Part shown: piece after piece, positions 37,521-38,013 of the stretch
How the letters are laid out: every line of letters starts with the position of its first letter
Position numbering within the stretch: the first letter of the stretch is position 1
DNA from: Lachnospiraceae bacterium
GTDB taxonomy: Bacteria > Bacillota > Clostridia > Lachnospirales > Lachnospiraceae
Length of the DNA: 38,013 nt
Direction: 5' to 3'
Assembly: GCA_024694625.1 (NCBI GenBank)
Contig: JAILJP010000014.1
Span: 1-38,013 of the forward strand
Made by a program: the position numbers and the translations under genes
The notes under the pieces: model-generated
Database searches by the model: none
The model's input: the letters and a program-made list of their open reading frames with translations, nothing else
What the model was told of the DNA's origin: nothing

Positions 37521-37538
37521 TTGTCCTTTTTCGGACAA
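37521..37538 (+). other. Small hairpin between the two tRNA-Ser genes
   Basis: TTGTCC (37521-37526) pairs with GGACAA (37533-37538). The T-rich tract precedes it instead of following it, so it is not a standard terminator for the + strand; it may be a processing signal between the tRNAs. Confidence 0.35.
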
Positions 37539-37590
37539 TATAATATGAAGATATTTGTAAGCCGGATAAGTAGTTTCTACTTGTGCTTTT

Positions 37591-37680
37591 GGAGAAGTAC
37601 CCAAGCTGGCCGAAGGGGCTCCCCTGGAAAGGGAGTAGGTCGTTAATAGCGGCGCGAGGGTTCAAATCCCTCCTTCTCCG
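37591..37680 (+). tRNA. tRNA-Ser(GGA)
   Basis: The acceptor stem is GGAGAAG (37591-37597) with CTTCTCC (37673-37679) and discriminator G37680. The anticodon stem CTCCC/GGGAG encloses CTGGAAA with anticodon GGA (37626-37628). A long variable arm and T-loop GTTCAAATC mark a class II serine tRNA. No CCA is encoded. It reads UCC and UCU codons. Confidence 0.96.
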
Positions 37681-37752
37681 TTTTAGATTTTATTGGAAAA
37701 TCGACATAAAAAAGTCACTTGAAAATATGTTTGGGAAAACGAAAATTTCTTG

Positions 37753-37784
37753 TTGACAAGAGATGGTCGAAATGCTAATATAAT
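37753..37784 (+). promoter_or_regulatory. rRNA operon promoter P1
   Basis: TTGACA (37753-37758) is followed at 17 bp by TAATAT (37776-37781); an overlapping perfect TATAAT at 37779-37784 is at 20 bp. Confidence 0.65.
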
Positions 37785-37845
37785 CTAGCTGACTGCGAGA
37801 GCGGATGGTTCCGAAAAAGCGGTCACAAAAAAATAAAAAAAGTTG

Positions 37846-37874
37846 TTGACAAGTAGCTGACAAAATGATAAACT
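37846..37874 (+). promoter_or_regulatory. rRNA operon promoter P2
   Basis: TTGACA (37846-37851) and TAAACT (37869-37874) are 17 bp apart, just downstream of P1. Tandem promoters before a leader with antitermination-like sequences are usual for rRNA operons. Confidence 0.65.
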
Positions 37875-37881
37875 ATCAGAG

Positions 37882-38013
37882 TTGTCGCTTGAATGAGAAA
37901 CAACGAAGAACCTTGATAACTGAATAGTGAAACAACCTTGAAAGATTCGAAAAAATCGGAACTTTCTTATCAAGAAAAGTTCCTGTCAATTAAGTTCGAA
38001 CTTGAGAACTCAA
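37882..38013 (+). other. Leader of an rRNA operon (16S gene expected just beyond the window)
   Basis: The segment contains CCTTGATAACTGAATAG (37912-37928), like the rRNA leader and spacer motif of Clostridia, and a hairpin GGAACTTTCTT with AAGAAAAGTTCC (37958-37983) like a pre-16S processing stem. No mature 16S sequence is present before the window ends. Confidence 0.7.

Noticed and set aside
37380-37665. Short frames over the tRNA-Ser genes on both strands
   Set aside because: They are read out of tRNA sequence and have no coding support.
1-38013. CRISPR array, prophage or insertion sequence
   Set aside because: No regularly spaced repeats, transposase, integrase or phage structural genes were seen.

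Overview
The window looks like chromosome of a low-to-moderate GC Firmicute of the class Clostridia, most likely Lachnospiraceae. This is inferred from gene content, strong AGGAGG-type ribosome binding sites, many intrinsic terminators, TTGACA/TATAAT promoters, and THF and FMN riboswitches in front of ECF vitamin transporters. Nearly all genes are on the + strand; the one supported minus-strand gene is the DUF2752 protein at 25310-25669. No phage, transposase, CRISPR array or plasmid genes were seen.

Region by region. 1-2.5 kb: the end of a membrane protein, then an acetyltransferase-methyltransferase fusion behind a promoter/leader-peptide/terminator leader, then an MgtC-like protein. 2.6-11.8 kb: a sugar-uptake locus with a YesN/YesM-type two-component system, two paralogous YtfQ-like binding lipoproteins, and a YtfR/YtfT/YjfF-type ABC transporter. 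11.8-13.8 kb: a THF riboswitch, folate transporter folT and folC. 13.9-16.2 kb: thioredoxin reductase and a secreted SH3-NlpC/P60 peptidoglycan hydrolase. 16.2-16.8 kb: a 620-bp non-coding gap with DnaA-box-like and WalR-box-like sequences. 16.8-22 kb: a CdaR-like regulator, ftsEX, a C-terminal processing protease and prfB. 22-25 kb: ACT protein, homoserine dehydrogenase and aspartokinase with a probable internal start. 25.0-25.2 kb: a large palindromic structured element. 25.3-31 kb: DUF2752 protein, shikimate kinase, HExxH protein, HD-GYP response regulator with a structured leader, and tex. 31-31.9 kb: FMN riboswitch and ribU. 31.9-37.4 kb: a gene cluster with YcxB-like protein, tsaE-tsaB-rimI, RNase Z, an unknown membrane-anchored protein, tsaD and ispD. 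37.4-38.0 kb: two tRNA-Ser genes and the tandem promoters and leader of an rRNA operon whose 16S gene would start just past the window edge.

How the genes work together. The two-component system probably senses an extracellular sugar and drives the furanose-type transporter. The folate and flavin transporters are each gated by the vitamin-derived cofactor they supply. The hydrolase, ftsEX and Ctp genes form a cell-wall and division neighbourhood. tsaE, tsaB and tsaD make the t6A modification of tRNA, next to the tRNA maturation enzyme RNase Z and two tRNA genes.

The signals I consider most worth a second look are the attenuator-like leader at 166-407, the approximately 230-bp palindromic element at 24996-25225, the structured leader before the HD-GYP gene at 26888-26957, and the DnaA-box cluster at 16388-16470. 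All structural statements come from reading base pairing by eye; no folding or database search was run.
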